From: Planctomycetia bacterium
GTDB lineage: Bacteria; Planctomycetota; Phycisphaerae; Phycisphaerales; SM1A02
Assembly (NCBI GenBank): GCA_005776885.1
Contig: SXOD01000008.1
Location: 1 to 53,083, forward strand
Direction: 5' to 3'
Length of the DNA: 53,083 nucleotides
How positions within the stretch are numbered: the stretch's first letter is position 1; each line of letters opens with the position of its first letter. Positions 7,633 to 16,405 of the stretch are shown one piece after another. The position numbers and the translations under genes are program-made. The notes beneath the pieces are model-generated. The model had not been told where the DNA came from. It saw only the letters and a list, made by a program, of their open reading frames with translations, and did not search any database.

Positions 7633-8336
7633 GCGGGCAGGCGGCGCGGATTTCCCTTGGGGTCTTCCACGTAGTCGGGGTTCCACTGCACATCGATCAG
7701 CCGGCTGCCGTCCTGCCCTTGCGTGATGGCCAGGGCGCGGACCCGGAACTGGGACGAGATGCGGGGCGAGAACCGGATGGCGGCGACGCCGGGGCCCGTC
7801 TGCTGCAGGAGCACGTCCGTCCCAAGAAAGCCGAAGCCCGCGCGATTGAGGAACTCCATCAGGTCCGTCCGGTTCTTCTCGCACCACTCGACAAACGCCT
7901 CGGCGCTGCCCGATCGTTCCCAACGGTCCCGGGCGTCGCGCGTGAGGCACTGGTACCAGACGACCTCCCATTCTCGATTGCGGAAGCACGTCATGAGGTT
8001 CCCCACCAGGTGCTCGGCGCGCTCGTTGCGCAGGGTGACGCTGCCGTCGGGTTCCTGCACGCGGATGTCCTCCCGCGGCGCCGCCGGTGCCTCGGCACCC
8101 GCCTCGATCGCGTCCCGCTCGGCCCGCCACTGCTCAAGTGGCTTGTCGATGTACACGATGCGCGTGCCGTCAGGCAGTCTCGCGTCCTTCGGCGCGGGTG
8201 ACCCGTTCGCCTCCAGGAGCGGACTCCTGTAGATGTACGCCACTCGTTCCTCCCCGCAGCCTCCCATCGAGAGGGCCGCTGCGATGGCGGCACAGGGCGT
8301 GAAGGATTGCGCCCAACCCATGCGACGATGGCTCAT
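7614..8336 (-). CDS. Putative lipoprotein of unknown function
   Basis: 240 residues from ATG 8336. The start overlaps the NadB stop as ATGA (8333-8336), which decides it over a longer frame from 8366. The N-terminus has Arg residues, a hydrophobic stretch and the lipobox LSMGGC, so it is likely a lipoprotein. The mature part has an Asp/Pro-rich linker, then a region of about 130 residues (HLVGNLMTCFRNREWEVVWYQ onward) resembling small alpha+beta NTF2-like folds, with a terminal strand QFRVRALAITQGQD. No named family is recognised. It is the last gene of the propeller-NadB-lipoprotein operon. Confidence 0.75.
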   Translation of the reverse strand: MSHRRMGWAQSFTPCAAIAAALSMGGCGEERVAYIYRSPLLEANGSPAPKDARLPDGTRIVYIDKPLEQWRAERDAIEAGAEAPAAPREDIRVQEPDGSVTLRNERAEHLVGNLMTCFRNREWEVVWYQCLTRDARDRWERSGSAEAFVEWCEKNRTDLMEFLNRAGFGFLGTDVLLQQTGPGVAAIRFSPRISSQFRVRALAITQGQDGSRLIDVQWNPDYVEDPKGNPRRLPAQSNRP

Positions 8337-10006
8337 CGCGCGGCCCCGGCCGGAGTCGGCGGACACGGGCAGGGCTCGATGGCCCCCCCTCGGCAGAGTC
8401 GCCGACGTGGACCGATGGCCGACCCTGGCAAGGCGTCGCGTCGGTAGTGGGTGCCCACGCTCTCCGTGCGTGCGAGCGCGAACTCGACCATCAACCTCCC
8501 AGCCGTCAGGAGATTTTGCGTCTCCCAGCCGGCAGGTTCGTCAAAGATCGCATCCAGTCCGTAGCGGCCCCAGAAGTCGAACATGTCCCGGACGTCGCGC
8601 AGGTGTCGGCCTTCGCGAATGATGCCGACGTGGCGCCACATTGCGCTGCGGAGGCTGGACCGCACGTCATCCAGGTCCAGCGCAGCCCGCCCCGTCGATT
8701 CCACGCGCGCTTCGATGTTCACGTGTCCCGCATCCTGGAGCGGGTCGGCGGCGCAGGCCAGCGCGGCGCGGCGTCCAAACACCAGTCCCTCAAGAAGGCT
8801 GTTGCTGGCCAGGCGATTCGCTCCATGCACTCCCGTCGATGCCGCCTCACCCGCCGCATACAGCCCCCTCAACGTGGACCGCCCGTCGCCGTCTGTCCAG
8901 ATGCCGCCGATGGAGTAGTGGGCCGCGGGGTGGATGGGGAGGAGATCTCGGCCCGCATCGAGGCCGAAGCTTGCCAGCGACTGGGCCAGCCCCGGGAATC
9001 GCTTCGCGAATCCCGCGGACCCAAGGTGCCGCACGTCGAGGAAGACGTGGCTCTCCCCAGTCGCCGAGAGCACGTCCAGGATCGCGCGGCTCACGATGTC
9101 GCGGGGAGCCAAGTCTCCCAGGGGATGGCGACCGGCCATCACGCCCTCGCCGCTGCGCGTCACCAGCCGGGCGCCCTCGCCGCGGAGCGCTTCGCTGAGC
9201 AGGTGTCGCACGCCGCCCGCGACGTAGAGCGTCGTCGGGTGAAACTGGGTGAACTCGAGGTCGGCCAGGGCCGCGCCGGCGCGCCATGCCAGGGCCATCG
9301 CGTCTCCCGTGGCGGTGCGGGGATTGGTGGTCTCCCGGTACACCTGCCCGGCCCCCCCGCTGGCCAGCACGACGGCCCTGGACCAGATCAGCTGGAGTCC
9401 GTATCGCGGATGCCAGGTGAGGGCACCACGGACGCAGCCGTCCACGCCATCGCCCGTCGTGAGGAGGTCCACCACGTGGCACTTCACCCACAATCGGATC
9501 CCTCGTTGCGCCCGCACTCGCTCAAGGAGGTGTCGGACGAGTGCGATGCCGGTCGCAGCGCCGTCGGTATGAAGGATTCGCGATCGCAGGTGCCCGCCCT
9601 CGCGCCCCAAATGAACTTCACCGCCGGCGACCCGATCGACCCGGAACCCGTCGGCGAGCAATCGATGCACTTCCTCCAGCCCCTCGTTCACCATGCGTCG
9701 TGCGGCATCGACGTCCACCAAACCGGCGCCCGCCTCGATCGTGTCGCGCAAGTGCTGTTCGGGATCGTCTCCCTCGCCGAGGGCCGCCGCGATCCCGCCC
9801 TGCGCCCAGGCTGTGGAAGAGAGCTCAGGCTCATCCTTGGTGACGACCAGGCAGTCACCGTGCCGCGCGGCCTCCAGGGCACATTGCAGGCCGGCGACCC
9901 CTGATCCCACCACCAGCGTGTCGGTGAAAATCTGCGGGAGCAGCTGGCCGCGGAACGGGAGCAGCCAGCGGCGTTCGTCGAACGCGCCTCGGGCAAGCTC
10001 GGTCAT
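8333..10006 (-). CDS. nadB: L-aspartate oxidase
   Basis: 557 residues. FAD enzyme that oxidises L-aspartate to iminoaspartate, the first step of de novo NAD synthesis. The N-terminus carries the dinucleotide-binding GSGVAGLQCALEAARHGD motif. Other succinate dehydrogenase/NadB hallmarks are STAWAQGGIAAALGEGDDPEQH, SGGAGQVYRETTNPRTATGD, FTQFHPTTL, the active-site region LSEALRGEGARLV and HPAAHYSIGGIWTD, and the FAD-end motif ANRLASNSLLEGLVFGRRAA. The start at ATG 10006 overlaps the upstream stop as ATGA. NadA and NadC are not in the window. Length is slightly above the usual 530-540. Confidence 0.95.
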   Translation of the reverse strand: MTELARGAFDERRWLLPFRGQLLPQIFTDTLVVGSGVAGLQCALEAARHGDCLVVTKDEPELSSTAWAQGGIAAALGEGDDPEQHLRDTIEAGAGLVDVDAARRMVNEGLEEVHRLLADGFRVDRVAGGEVHLGREGGHLRSRILHTDGAATGIALVRHLLERVRAQRGIRLWVKCHVVDLLTTGDGVDGCVRGALTWHPRYGLQLIWSRAVVLASGGAGQVYRETTNPRTATGDAMALAWRAGAALADLEFTQFHPTTLYVAGGVRHLLSEALRGEGARLVTRSGEGVMAGRHPLGDLAPRDIVSRAILDVLSATGESHVFLDVRHLGSAGFAKRFPGLAQSLASFGLDAGRDLLPIHPAAHYSIGGIWTDGDGRSTLRGLYAAGEAASTGVHGANRLASNSLLEGLVFGRRAALACAADPLQDAGHVNIEARVESTGRAALDLDDVRSSLRSAMWRHVGIIREGRHLRDVRDMFDFWGRYGLDAIFDEPAGWETQNLLTAGRLMVEFALARTESVGTHYRRDALPGSAIGPRRRLCRGGAIEPCPCPPTPAGAAR

Positions 10007-11160
10007 GGCGCTGGCGGGGATCCCGGGGTCAATGGCACGAAGTCGGCGATCCACAGCTGCGCGGTCCCGTCGGCCGCGCGCTTGCTCGTCCACAAGAGTC
10101 GGCGTCCCGACTTGCTCACCACGGGCAACACGTCCGCGCCGGCTGCGTGGGTGATTCGAACCGGCGTGGGAACGGCTCCGCTCGCTGCCGGCGTGGCATC
10201 GAATGCGGGGACAGGCACCGCGAAGACTTCATAGTTTTGGTGTCCCTCGCGGCTCGTGGCGTAGACCAAGAAGGCCCCATCCGGCGTCCAGAATGGTGCC
10301 CAGTTCACCGAGTCGTCTCGCGTGAGCTGCCGCTCGCGAGCCACGCCCGTGATGGCGCCGGTCGCGTCGAAGGCCAGGTCAGCGACGAAGAGCTGGAGGA
10401 GGTCGTTCCCTTCACGATCACTCCGGTAGCAGATGCGCTTCCCGCACGGCGAAAAGAACGGGCCACCGTCGTAGCCACGGGCCGTCACCAGGGGAAGGTC
10501 CTTGCCTGTGGATCGATCGAGGACGTGGAGATTGGCATCGCCATCCGCCATGCGACAGTAGGCGAGCCATCGACCGTCCGGGCTCAGGCTTCCCTCGGCG
10601 ACGTATCCCTGGCCATCGCCCACCACCGAGGTGAGCGACGCTGCCGTCGGAGGCAAGGCCATCGACCCGTCGAGCGGCACGGAGACCACTCGCATCTCGC
10701 GCGGAAATGCCCACCGGTACCGACCGCTCCCGCGTTGGTAGCCAGGGGTCTCCTCGTCCGTGGGCGGCACGACCGTGCTGGCGAAGAGAAGTCGCGTGGG
10801 GTCGGACTGGTCAAACCACCCGCAGGTGTTCGCCGATCCGTCCGGGCTCACCCGGCGAATGTTGGCCAGCGATGGCCGGCTGTCCGTGCTGACGAGGTCC
10901 GCCACGAACATGGCGTAGAACGGGCTGGGCTCAGACCCGGGTGCGGGCACCTCGATGGCCTGGAAGACGATCTTGGATTCGTCCGGCGAGAAGTACGCTT
11001 CTCCCGCGCGGGTGAATCGATCGCCAAAGGTGAGCTGCGTGGCGTTGGACAGGCGAGGCGACTCGGCAGCCTGCCAATCGACCGACGGGGACGGTTCACC
11101 CTGGGCGGCCGTGGGCTGCGGGAAAAACAGGACCGATGCAATGGTGGCGAGGAGGATCAA
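10003..11160 (-). CDS. Exported TolB-like beta-propeller protein
   Basis: 385 residues with an N-terminal signal peptide (MILLATIASVLFFPQPTAAQG). The rest is a series of WD40-like/PD40 strands of the TolB type: YFSPDESKIVFQA, GSLSPDGRWLAYCR, FFSPCGKRICYRSDREGN, FWTPDGAFLVYATSREGHQNYEVF, VVSKSGRRLLWTSKR. PD40 propellers usually mediate protein or carbohydrate contact in the periplasm. There is no peptidase domain, so it is not an S9-type enzyme. It is the first gene of the operon leading into nadB, which is metabolically unrelated, so no shared role is inferred. Confidence 0.8.
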   Translation of the reverse strand: MILLATIASVLFFPQPTAAQGEPSPSVDWQAAESPRLSNATQLTFGDRFTRAGEAYFSPDESKIVFQAIEVPAPGSEPSPFYAMFVADLVSTDSRPSLANIRRVSPDGSANTCGWFDQSDPTRLLFASTVVPPTDEETPGYQRGSGRYRWAFPREMRVVSVPLDGSMALPPTAASLTSVVGDGQGYVAEGSLSPDGRWLAYCRMADGDANLHVLDRSTGKDLPLVTARGYDGGPFFSPCGKRICYRSDREGNDLLQLFVADLAFDATGAITGVARERQLTRDDSVNWAPFWTPDGAFLVYATSREGHQNYEVFAVPVPAFDATPAASGAVPTPVRITHAAGADVLPVVSKSGRRLLWTSKRAADGTAQLWIADFVPLTPGSPPAP

Positions 11161-11222
11161 GGAAGTCTCTCAGTCGTCAACCCCTCGAACCGTGTCGGCG
11201 GCCCGTGTGGGAGAATGGGGGC

Positions 11223-11945
11223 ATGAGTCTAGGCGGAGACGGCCTCAACACGGTTGCCCAAGGCGAGCCCGGGTGGCAACTGGTGCATGTTGATGACGCG
11301 ATCGTCGTGGTGAACAAGTCCAGCGGCCTGCTCTCGGTTCCCGGCATCGGCCCCGGAAAGGCCGATTGCCTCGCCAGTCGGGTCGCCGCGGAGCACTCCG
11401 GCGCCCGCATCGTTCACCGTCTGGACCGCGACACGAGCGGGATCATCGTCCTGGCGCGCGATGCGCGATCGCACCGGTCGCTCTCCATGGCCTTTGAGGC
11501 GCGCCACGTCGAGAAAACCTATGCCGCACTCGTTGCGGGACGCCCCGCAACACATCGCGGCACCATCGACGCCCCGATCAGGAAGGACATGGATCATCCA
11601 CCACTCCAAGTGGTCGATCCCGTCCACGGACGCCCGTCGGTGACGCACTGGACACTGGTGGAGTCCTCGGCGGCACACGATGCGTCGATGCTCTCGCTTG
11701 TCCCGCAGACGGGCCGGAGCCACCAGCTGCGGCTGCACCTGCTGTCGATTGGCCACCCCATCCTGGGAGACGACTTGTACGCGCCCGCCAAGCGCCGCGA
11801 CCAAGCCAATCGCCTGTGCCTCCACGCGGCGTCGCTCGCGTTCACGCACCCGGCGACGGGGGATCGCATGGTGTTTGCTGCCCCCTGCCCATTCTCGTTT
11901 CAGTCGCTTGCCCACTGGCCGTCCGCAGCCGCGATCAGCCCTTGA
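11223..11945 (+). CDS. RluA-family RNA pseudouridine synthase
   Basis: 240 residues. The catalytic motif RIVHRLDRDTSGIIVLAR contains the family's active Asp (HRLDRDTSG). Other signatures are VVVNKSSGLLSVPG at the start of the fold, EKTYAALVAG, and the C-terminal PQTGRSHQLRLHLLSIGHPILGDDLY. It lacks an N-terminal S4 domain, which places it with the short RluA-like enzymes that modify 23S rRNA or tRNA uridines; the target site cannot be read. GAGAAT lies exactly 6 bases before the ATG, a possible leaderless -10. It converges on the oxidoreductase gene with an 11-bp overlap. Confidence 0.92.
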   Translation: MSLGGDGLNTVAQGEPGWQLVHVDDAIVVVNKSSGLLSVPGIGPGKADCLASRVAAEHSGARIVHRLDRDTSGIIVLARDARSHRSLSMAFEARHVEKTYAALVAGRPATHRGTIDAPIRKDMDHPPLQVVDPVHGRPSVTHWTLVESSAAHDASMLSLVPQTGRSHQLRLHLLSIGHPILGDDLYAPAKRRDQANRLCLHAASLAFTHPATGDRMVFAAPCPFSFQSLAHWPSAAAISP

Positions 11946-13209
11946 GCACGTCCCTGACCCGAATGGGCTGGCGCTTCCGAGCAGCCATCAGTGCCGCCTC
12001 CAGGACCGCCTGCGTCTGGAGGGCGTCCTCAAAGTCAGGGAGCGGGACGACCGGGGACTCGCCACCGAGGACCTTCACGATGTCCGCCGCCATGCTCGTG
12101 AATCCATGTTCGTAGCCGATGAGGTGTGCGCTGGGCCAGTAGCTGCCGGCGTACGGATGCACGGCTTCGGTGCAGTTGATGGTGGACCATCCGCGCAGAC
12201 GCTGGGGAAGCGTGTTGTCCCACCAGCGAAGTTCGTTCATTCGCTCGAAGTCAAAGGACACGGAACCCAACTCGCCATTCACTTCAATGGTGTTCCGATT
12301 CTTGTTCCCCGTCGCCAGCCGCGACGCCTCAAAACTCCCGACGGCACCGCCCTTGAACCGAGCCAGGAAGAGCACCGCATCGTCCACGGTCGACTTCCCA
12401 AGCTTCCCGGGCCGCCGCTTGCCACCCGAGGGGCTGAGCACTGGCGCCGCCGCCGCGGGCTCGATCACCTCGCGCTCCTTCACGAAGGTCTCTTCGATGG
12501 CGCCGACGATCTCCTGGAACTCCAGGCCTGTCACGAACCGCGCCATGTCGATGATGTGGGCGTTGAGGTCGCCGTGCGCCCCGGATCCCGCCTTGTTCGC
12601 CTGGAACCTCCACAGGAGCGGGGTCGATGGCCCGCCCCAGTCCTGGAGGTACGTGGCGCGAACGTGGAAGAGCCGGCCCAGCCTGCCCTCGGCCACCAGC
12701 TGGTGCGCGAGAGACACGGCCGGGCATCGCCGATAGTTGAACCACACGAACGTCCGGCACTTCTTCGCCTTCCGCGCGGCAGCGGCCATCTCGCGCGCGT
12801 GGGCCAGCGTCCCGGCCAATGGCTTCTCGCAGGCGACGTGCCGACCCGCCTCCAAGGCCGCGATCGATTGCTCGCGATGCACGTTGTTCGGCGTGACGAC
12901 GTCGACCAGCGTCACGAGCGGGTCTTCGATGGCATCTCGCCAATCGCCCGTGGCCTGCCTCCAGCCCCACCGCTGCGCGAAGGCATGCGTCTGCGCGATG
13001 TCTCGGCCGGCCACGACCTCCTGGGAGACGGGCATCGGCAAGTCAAAGAACTTCCCCGCAGCGCCCCACGCGTTGGAGTGCGCCCGTCCCATGAACTTCG
13101 TGCCCAGGAGCGCCACGCCGACGAGCCCGGGCACCGACGGACGGGCGGTCGGATTGGCCGTCGAGTTGACTGGCGAGTTGTGAGGTGCGACGCGTGCGGT
13201 TCCAGCCAT
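11935..13209 (-). CDS. Gfo/Idh/MocA family oxidoreductase
   Basis: 424 residues. After a Thr/Pro/Asn-rich lead of about 28 residues comes the Rossmann motif VGVALLGTKFMGRAHSNAW. The family signatures follow: VDVVTPNNVHREQSIAALEAGRHVACEKPLAG (EKP of the cofactor site), then the C-terminal alpha/beta domain with GSGAHGDLNAHIIDMARFVTG (catalytic His in DLNAHIIDM). These NAD(P)-dependent enzymes act on sugars, inositols or related polyols; the substrate is unknown. A good ribosome binding site (GCAGGAGG) lies upstream, and TAGGAT about 40 bases before the ATG may be its -10. Confidence 0.9.
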   Translation of the reverse strand: MAGTARVAPHNSPVNSTANPTARPSVPGLVGVALLGTKFMGRAHSNAWGAAGKFFDLPMPVSQEVVAGRDIAQTHAFAQRWGWRQATGDWRDAIEDPLVTLVDVVTPNNVHREQSIAALEAGRHVACEKPLAGTLAHAREMAAAARKAKKCRTFVWFNYRRCPAVSLAHQLVAEGRLGRLFHVRATYLQDWGGPSTPLLWRFQANKAGSGAHGDLNAHIIDMARFVTGLEFQEIVGAIEETFVKEREVIEPAAAAPVLSPSGGKRRPGKLGKSTVDDAVLFLARFKGGAVGSFEASRLATGNKNRNTIEVNGELGSVSFDFERMNELRWWDNTLPQRLRGWSTINCTEAVHPYAGSYWPSAHLIGYEHGFTSMAADIVKVLGGESPVVPLPDFEDALQTQAVLEAALMAARKRQPIRVRDVLKG

Positions 13210-13322
13210 GTGTCGTGGCGACCGCCTCCTGCGGCGCGAGGGCTATCCTAGCGGCGACTGCGGCAAGCGGCAGCCGTGCCACGCGCCTCGAAACACCATT
13301 GATCCCCGCCTAGGAGCCCGCC

Positions 13323-14354
13323 ATGACCCAGATCGACCACCGCCTCGACACGCTGGAATCCGAGTTGCACGCGCTCCGCCGGGAGAACCGCCGATGGCGC
13401 GTCGGTGCCGTGCTCTTGGCGCTCCCCGCCGCCGCGCTTGGCGGGCTCGCCGCGATGCAGAACGAGCGCATTCCGGACGTCATCCGGACCAACCGCCTGG
13501 AGATCGTCGATTCACAGGGCAAGGTGGTCATGGCCGCGGCGACGCAGGCAGGCGAAGGTCGGCTGGACCTCTGGAACGGTCGCGGTGCCAACGTGATCCG
13601 CCTTGGGTGCAACCCCGACGGGGGCGACCTCATCATGTGGAACAGTGCCGGCAAGAACGTGGCCGGGCTCTACGCCAACGGTGGCGGCGTGACCGCCGAG
13701 TTGCGTTCGGGAGACAACCAGTCGGCGATGATCCTGCAGTCGGATGCGGAGAGCGCCGCGATCCGGCTGCTCCAGGCGGGTGCGGCGCAGGAGACGGTCG
13801 CCCTTCGCAGCACGGCCACCCAATCCACGCTCACCATGGCCACGCCGGGGCACACAAGCGCCATCTCGCTGGATGCCAGCGAACAGGGTGGGCTCATCGC
13901 CGTGGCCGATGACCAGGGCCACCGCGCCGCCTCCATGAGCGGCACCGGTGGCGGTGCGGTGAACGTGGCCAATGCCGACGGCGGCTCCGCATCGATGACC
14001 GTCGGGAGCGATGGCGGGTCGATGTCCATCAACGATCGCCTTGGCAAGCGCGTCGCCACGCTCGGCGCCAACGGCGACGGCGGTGCGCTGCTCTCACTCT
14101 TTGACGACGCACGCAAGATGGTCGGCCTCGGCTCCGGCAGCGGCGGCGGATTGATGAACCTCTCCGATGGCGAAGGCCGGGTCGTGCTGATCGCGGGCCC
14201 GGCGAGCGATGCCGATGGCGGGGCGGTCTCGATTCGGTCCGGGGCTGGCATCCAGATCGCGCGCCTTGGCGTGGACATCCTCGGCGCGGGCGAAGTCGCG
14301 GTCTTCAATGGGCAAGGGACCTCCAAGCGCGTGCTCGGCATGGGCGTTCGCTGA
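13323..14354 (+). CDS. Membrane-anchored repetitive Gly/Ser-rich protein with coiled-coil start
   Basis: 343 residues. Residues 1-25 look like a short coiled coil (RLDTLESELHALRRENRRW). Residues 26-45 are hydrophobic (VGAVLLALPAAALGGLAAM), giving a single membrane anchor. From residue 55 to the end the protein consists of repeats of about 20-25 residues of the form G-K-x-V-x-x-L/M-x-x-x-x-G-G-x-L/V-x-V/I, for example DSQGKVVMAA, SAGKNVAGLYANGGGVTAEL, DDARKMVGLGSGSGGGLMNL, GEGRVVLIAG. This suggests a beta-solenoid or other stacked-strand fibre outside the membrane. No family is recognised. A TAGGAG site lies about 7 bases before the ATG. Confidence 0.75.
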   Translation: MTQIDHRLDTLESELHALRRENRRWRVGAVLLALPAAALGGLAAMQNERIPDVIRTNRLEIVDSQGKVVMAAATQAGEGRLDLWNGRGANVIRLGCNPDGGDLIMWNSAGKNVAGLYANGGGVTAELRSGDNQSAMILQSDAESAAIRLLQAGAAQETVALRSTATQSTLTMATPGHTSAISLDASEQGGLIAVADDQGHRAASMSGTGGGAVNVANADGGSASMTVGSDGGSMSINDRLGKRVATLGANGDGGALLSLFDDARKMVGLGSGSGGGLMNLSDGEGRVVLIAGPASDADGGAVSIRSGAGIQIARLGVDILGAGEVAVFNGQGTSKRVLGMGVR

Positions 14355-14362
14355 TTGCGGCC

Positions 14363-14974
14363 ATGATCCTGCTGATCGACAACTACGACTCCTTCACCTG
14401 GAACCTGGTCCACCGGCTGGGCGAGGTGGCCCCGACGAAGCCCGTCCACGTGGTGCGCAATGACGAGATCGACGTGCCCGGCGTCGTCGCCCTCGCCCCA
14501 AGCCACATCGTGCTGTCGCCCGGCCCCTGCACCCCGGCCGAGAGCGGCGTGTGTCGGGACATCGTGCGGTCGCTCCGTGGCCATGTGCCGATCCTCGGCG
14601 TCTGCCGGGGCCACCAAGCCATCGCCGATTGCGGCGGCATGGTGGTTCGTCGCGCCGCCAGGCCGGTGCACGGGAAGGCCAGCCTTGTTCACCACGACGG
14701 CAGGAGCCTGTACGCCGGGCTGCCCGATCCCTTCGAGGCGGCCCGGTACCACTCGCTGATCGTGGACCGAGCGACCCTCTCGCCCGAGTACGAGGTCTCG
14801 GCGTGGCTGGAGGACGGGGAGATCATGGGATTGCGGTGGCGTGCGCCGATCGGTGCCGCGCCGCTTGAAGGCGTGCAGTTCCATCCCGAGAGCTTCATGA
14901 CCCCGTGCGGATACGACGTGCTTCGGAACTTCGTGGCGATTGAGGCCGCGCAGGCTTCGACACACGCTGCCTGA
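14363..14974 (+). CDS. Anthranilate/aminodeoxychorismate synthase glutamine amidotransferase subunit
   Basis: 203 residues of a class I glutamine amidotransferase, TrpG/PabA type. It starts with LLIDNYDSFTWNLVHRLGEV, has SPGPCTPAESG, the nucleophile region ILGVCRGHQAIAD (Cys with the usual GVCLGHQ Leu replaced by Arg) and the His-Glu dyad in GVQFHPESFMTPCG. It would supply ammonia from glutamine to a TrpE or PabB partner, neither of which is in the window, so tryptophan and folate roles cannot be separated. The gene starts 8 bp after the repetitive protein and is followed 15 bp later by a small gene, so all three may share a transcript. Confidence 0.92.
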   Translation: MILLIDNYDSFTWNLVHRLGEVAPTKPVHVVRNDEIDVPGVVALAPSHIVLSPGPCTPAESGVCRDIVRSLRGHVPILGVCRGHQAIADCGGMVVRRAARPVHGKASLVHHDGRSLYAGLPDPFEAARYHSLIVDRATLSPEYEVSAWLEDGEIMGLRWRAPIGAAPLEGVQFHPESFMTPCGYDVLRNFVAIEAAQASTHAA

Positions 14975-14989
14975 TAGGCTCCTCCCCCC

Positions 14990-15385
14990 ATGTCCGCCCC
15001 CGCTGGCTCAGCCATCGATCTTGCCCACCTCGTTCGACTCCCCGGCGACGCTGCGCCGTCCTTTGCGGTCCCCCACTCCAACTACGTCCTGGAACTGATG
15101 GCCGCGCCCGGGGCGGCTGGCAAGGTGCAGGGGCGAATCACCGCGCGAGCACTCAAGGTGCACTTGGCTCAGGGTGGAGGCGTCTTCATCGAGCCACTGC
15201 AGGGAGCTCCACGGATCGTGCAGGGTCGCGTGCTGGCGACCGACGCGGTGACCAACCGGATCCTGGCCAATGTGGTCGTGCCGATGTGGATCGCGGTGCC
15301 CGATGGGCAGGCCGCCAGCGCGTTCCGGCATGGCGACCTGGTCAACTTCTACGTGGAAAGCGGCGCCCGGCTGGAACCGGCGTGA
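14990..15385 (+). CDS. Small conserved-looking protein of unknown function
   Basis: 131 residues from ATG 14990. No signal peptide or membrane segment. The sequence alternates short strands (YVLELMAAPG, KVQGRITARALKVHLA, GGVFIEPLQG, RIVQGRVLATD, ILANVVVPMWIAV, DLVNFYVESGA), suggesting a compact beta-barrel, perhaps OB- or cradle-loop-like. No family is recognised. It sits 15 bp after TrpG/PabA. TAGGCT lies 9 bases before the ATG and could be its own -10, so it may be transcribed separately. Confidence 0.65.
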   Translation: MSAPAGSAIDLAHLVRLPGDAAPSFAVPHSNYVLELMAAPGAAGKVQGRITARALKVHLAQGGGVFIEPLQGAPRIVQGRVLATDAVTNRILANVVVPMWIAVPDGQAASAFRHGDLVNFYVESGARLEPA

Positions 15386-15418
15386 ACGCCGGGGCGCAGC
15401 CGTTGCCGGCCCTCCTGG

Positions 15419-16210
15419 CTAGGCGGCCGCCGTGCCGGCGACGCCGTCGCGAGTGACGAGGAAGAACTCTTTCGAGATCGGGTACGGCAGCCGGCCGTAG
15501 TCCTCGGCGACTCGATTGTGGATCCGGTCCACGAAACCGGGAGGGTTCTCGGTGATCGCGACGAAGATGTCGCGAGCCGGGACCGCCACCAGGAAATTGC
15601 CGTGCAGTTCGGGGGCCAGTTTCCGCCAGAGGGATCCGATCAGGAGCCGCGCCGCGTCATAGCCGTCACGGAGGTTGAACACCACCGCGCGCCCGCCATC
15701 CTTGGACTCGACGACTTGCAGCTTGAGCTCGGGCGCGTATCGCGAGAGGTTCTCCCTGGCGATGTCGTCCAGCTCGTCGACCGAGAGCCCCCACCGCACC
15801 ATCTGTTCCGTGGAGATCGAGACGGTCATGTCGGGCAGGTCCAGCACGTAGACGATGACGGTGCCGTTGACGTACGACGTGTGTGCCACCTGGGTCGACT
15901 CGACCGTGTCGAAGATCGACTCCGGCTGGAGCCGAGGCATGATCCGTGGGCGGGCCACCGCAAAGGGGACGTCGCTGCCGGCGAGGAGGTCGCCCTCAAA
16001 CACCCGCTCGAAATAGGTTCGAATCACCTGGCGCGCGGGCTGCGTGCCCTGCGTCACGAGCCGGTGAAGATTCTCAAGCGAGAGGATCCGGCCATCGACG
16101 CACAGCCGAAGCGCCGCGGCGACCTCCGTCTTGCGCGCCGGCCAATGGCGCTTGACGATTCGCATGACACATTCGGTGAAGAGATCGGGGTCGTGTGGTA
16201 CCGGTCGCAA
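15419..16210 (-). CDS. DUF1444 (YtpQ/UPF0354-like) protein
   Basis: 263 residues starting at TTG 16210. The start is fixed by a perfect AGGAGG six bases upstream; the next in-frame ATG (16165) has no such site. The frame is open far upstream, but that part is antisense to kdsA. The region VAHTSYVNGTVIVYVLDLPDMTVSISTEQMVRWGLSVDEL and the later GYDAARLL and LVAVPARDIFVAI segments match the DUF1444 pattern of Bacillus YtpQ. Function is unknown; the family is cytosolic. The 3' end faces the gene at 14990-15385 with a 33-bp gap. Confidence 0.78.
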   Translation of the reverse strand: MRPVPHDPDLFTECVMRIVKRHWPARKTEVAAALRLCVDGRILSLENLHRLVTQGTQPARQVIRTYFERVFEGDLLAGSDVPFAVARPRIMPRLQPESIFDTVESTQVAHTSYVNGTVIVYVLDLPDMTVSISTEQMVRWGLSVDELDDIARENLSRYAPELKLQVVESKDGGRAVVFNLRDGYDAARLLIGSLWRKLAPELHGNFLVAVPARDIFVAITENPPGFVDRIHNRVAEDYGRLPYPISKEFFLVTRDGVAGTAAA

Positions 16211-16216
16211 TGGAAA

Positions 16217-16222
16217 CCTCCT
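16217..16222 (-). promoter_or_regulatory. Perfect Shine-Dalgarno site that fixes a TTG start
   Basis: On the minus strand AGGAGG is followed by TTTCCA and then TTG at 16210, a spacing of 6. It is one of few strong Shine-Dalgarno sites in the window. Confidence 0.8.
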
Positions 16223-16405
16223 GGCGCCGATCCGTACAGCCCTGGCGGCGCCTGACAGTTGGACTGTCGGATTCAGACGTGCCCTGCTCAAGCGAAGGGA
16301 TGGAATCTTTCCGGAATCGAGCGGTCTCGCCCCCAAAGGCCGATCGGGCAACGCCAATCGCCCTCCGGGGTCGGCCGGTGGCGTTCGAGGGTCGATTGCG
16401 GGACA

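Noticed and set aside
10003-11160. TolB-like protein as prolyl oligopeptidase (S9)
   Set aside because: Only the propeller is present. No alpha/beta hydrolase domain with GxSxGG follows.
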